Below are positions 56,569 through 56,729 of a stretch of DNA of 56,729 nucleotides, piece by piece. The notes under the pieces were generated by a model. The model worked only from the letters and a program-made list of their open reading frames with translations. It searched no databases and had not been told where the DNA came from. The position numbers and the translations under genes were made by a program. Source of the DNA: Amphimedon queenslandica (Eukaryota > Porifera > Demospongiae > Haplosclerida > Niphatidae); contig NW_003546402.1 of assembly GCF_000090795.2 (NCBI RefSeq), positions 60,853-117,581 of the forward strand. Direction: 5' to 3'. Positions within the stretch are counted from its first letter, which is position 1. Each line of letters begins with the position of its first letter.

Positions 56569-56729
56569 GTATCAATTACTGTTAATTAATGCATGTAGTA
56601 GAGCTTACTCTTGTAAATCTTAATTGTTACTATAAGTACATGCAGTGGTACAGTATATATGTGTATACATTGTACCCTGCACTCTATAATGAGCATTCCA
56701 TGCTTGATTAGTCATAATCAGTTGTAATT
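56569..56729 (+). other. Ferlin intron at the window edge
   Basis: Starts GTATCAATT after the VER codons. No further exon before the window ends. Confidence 0.6.

Noticed and set aside
1..56729. tRNA, rRNA or other structured RNA genes
   Set aside because: No cloverleaf with A/B boxes or recognisable rRNA segment was noticed by eye; a covariance-model scan was not possible.

Overview
The window looks like gene-dense, AT-rich DNA from a demosponge; Amphimedon is my best guess from recall of its gene families, not from any search. The genes are intron-rich metazoan genes. Many introns are only about 50-60 bp, several genes sit head-to-head within 55-110 bp, and there is a DEATH-like/ankyrin giant gene and fibronectin-III receptor genes of a kind I associate with sponges. 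Introns and intergenic DNA are crowded with short inverted-repeat (MITE-like) elements. There are two assembly gaps (18088-18353 and 36775-36981).

Left third (1-26 kb). The first exon of an alpha-L-fucosidase (minus) sits at the edge. Then come UBAP1 (ESCRT-I, minus) and an OTUD7/Cezanne deubiquitinase (plus), divergent from a 111-bp shared promoter. A KLF-type zinc-finger gene (minus) and a coiled-coil gene (minus) follow. The coiled-coil gene starts 54 bp from UBA6, a ubiquitin E1 (plus, 14.6-26.0 kb). Three ubiquitin-system genes therefore lie within 25 kb. The UBA6 catalytic-cysteine exon(s) appear to fall in the first gap. The large UBA6 intron after that gap holds several mobile-element remnants and, on the other strand, a possible nested 89-codon secreted repeat protein.

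Middle (26-39 kb). A fibronectin-III receptor-like gene (minus) is followed by a divergent protein-kinase-like gene interrupted by three stops or short introns, a decayed P-element/THAP9-type transposase, and a non-LTR reverse-transcriptase remnant split by a clean 696-bp hAT insertion with an 8-bp target duplication. Next is a second copy of the last three UBA6 exons, which encode the E2-recruiting ubiquitin-fold domain. Its frame and splice sites are still usable.

Right third (39-56.7 kb). A five-exon gene (minus) encodes a predicted 2,656-residue protein: DEATH-like domain, a ~240-residue linker domain, then about 65 ankyrin repeats. The array contains an exact 750-bp (250-residue) tandem repeat present five times. 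Two palindromic insertions with perfect 9-bp target duplications lie near its two ends, one of them touching the start codon. A truncated, damaged paralogue of the fibronectin-III gene follows, and the window ends in the first exons of a ferlin (plus), preceded by a TATA box.

All exon structures were built by hand from splice signals, reading phase and remembered family sequences. Phases were checked arithmetically for UBAP1, OTUD7, UBA6, ankyrin and ferlin, and they close correctly.
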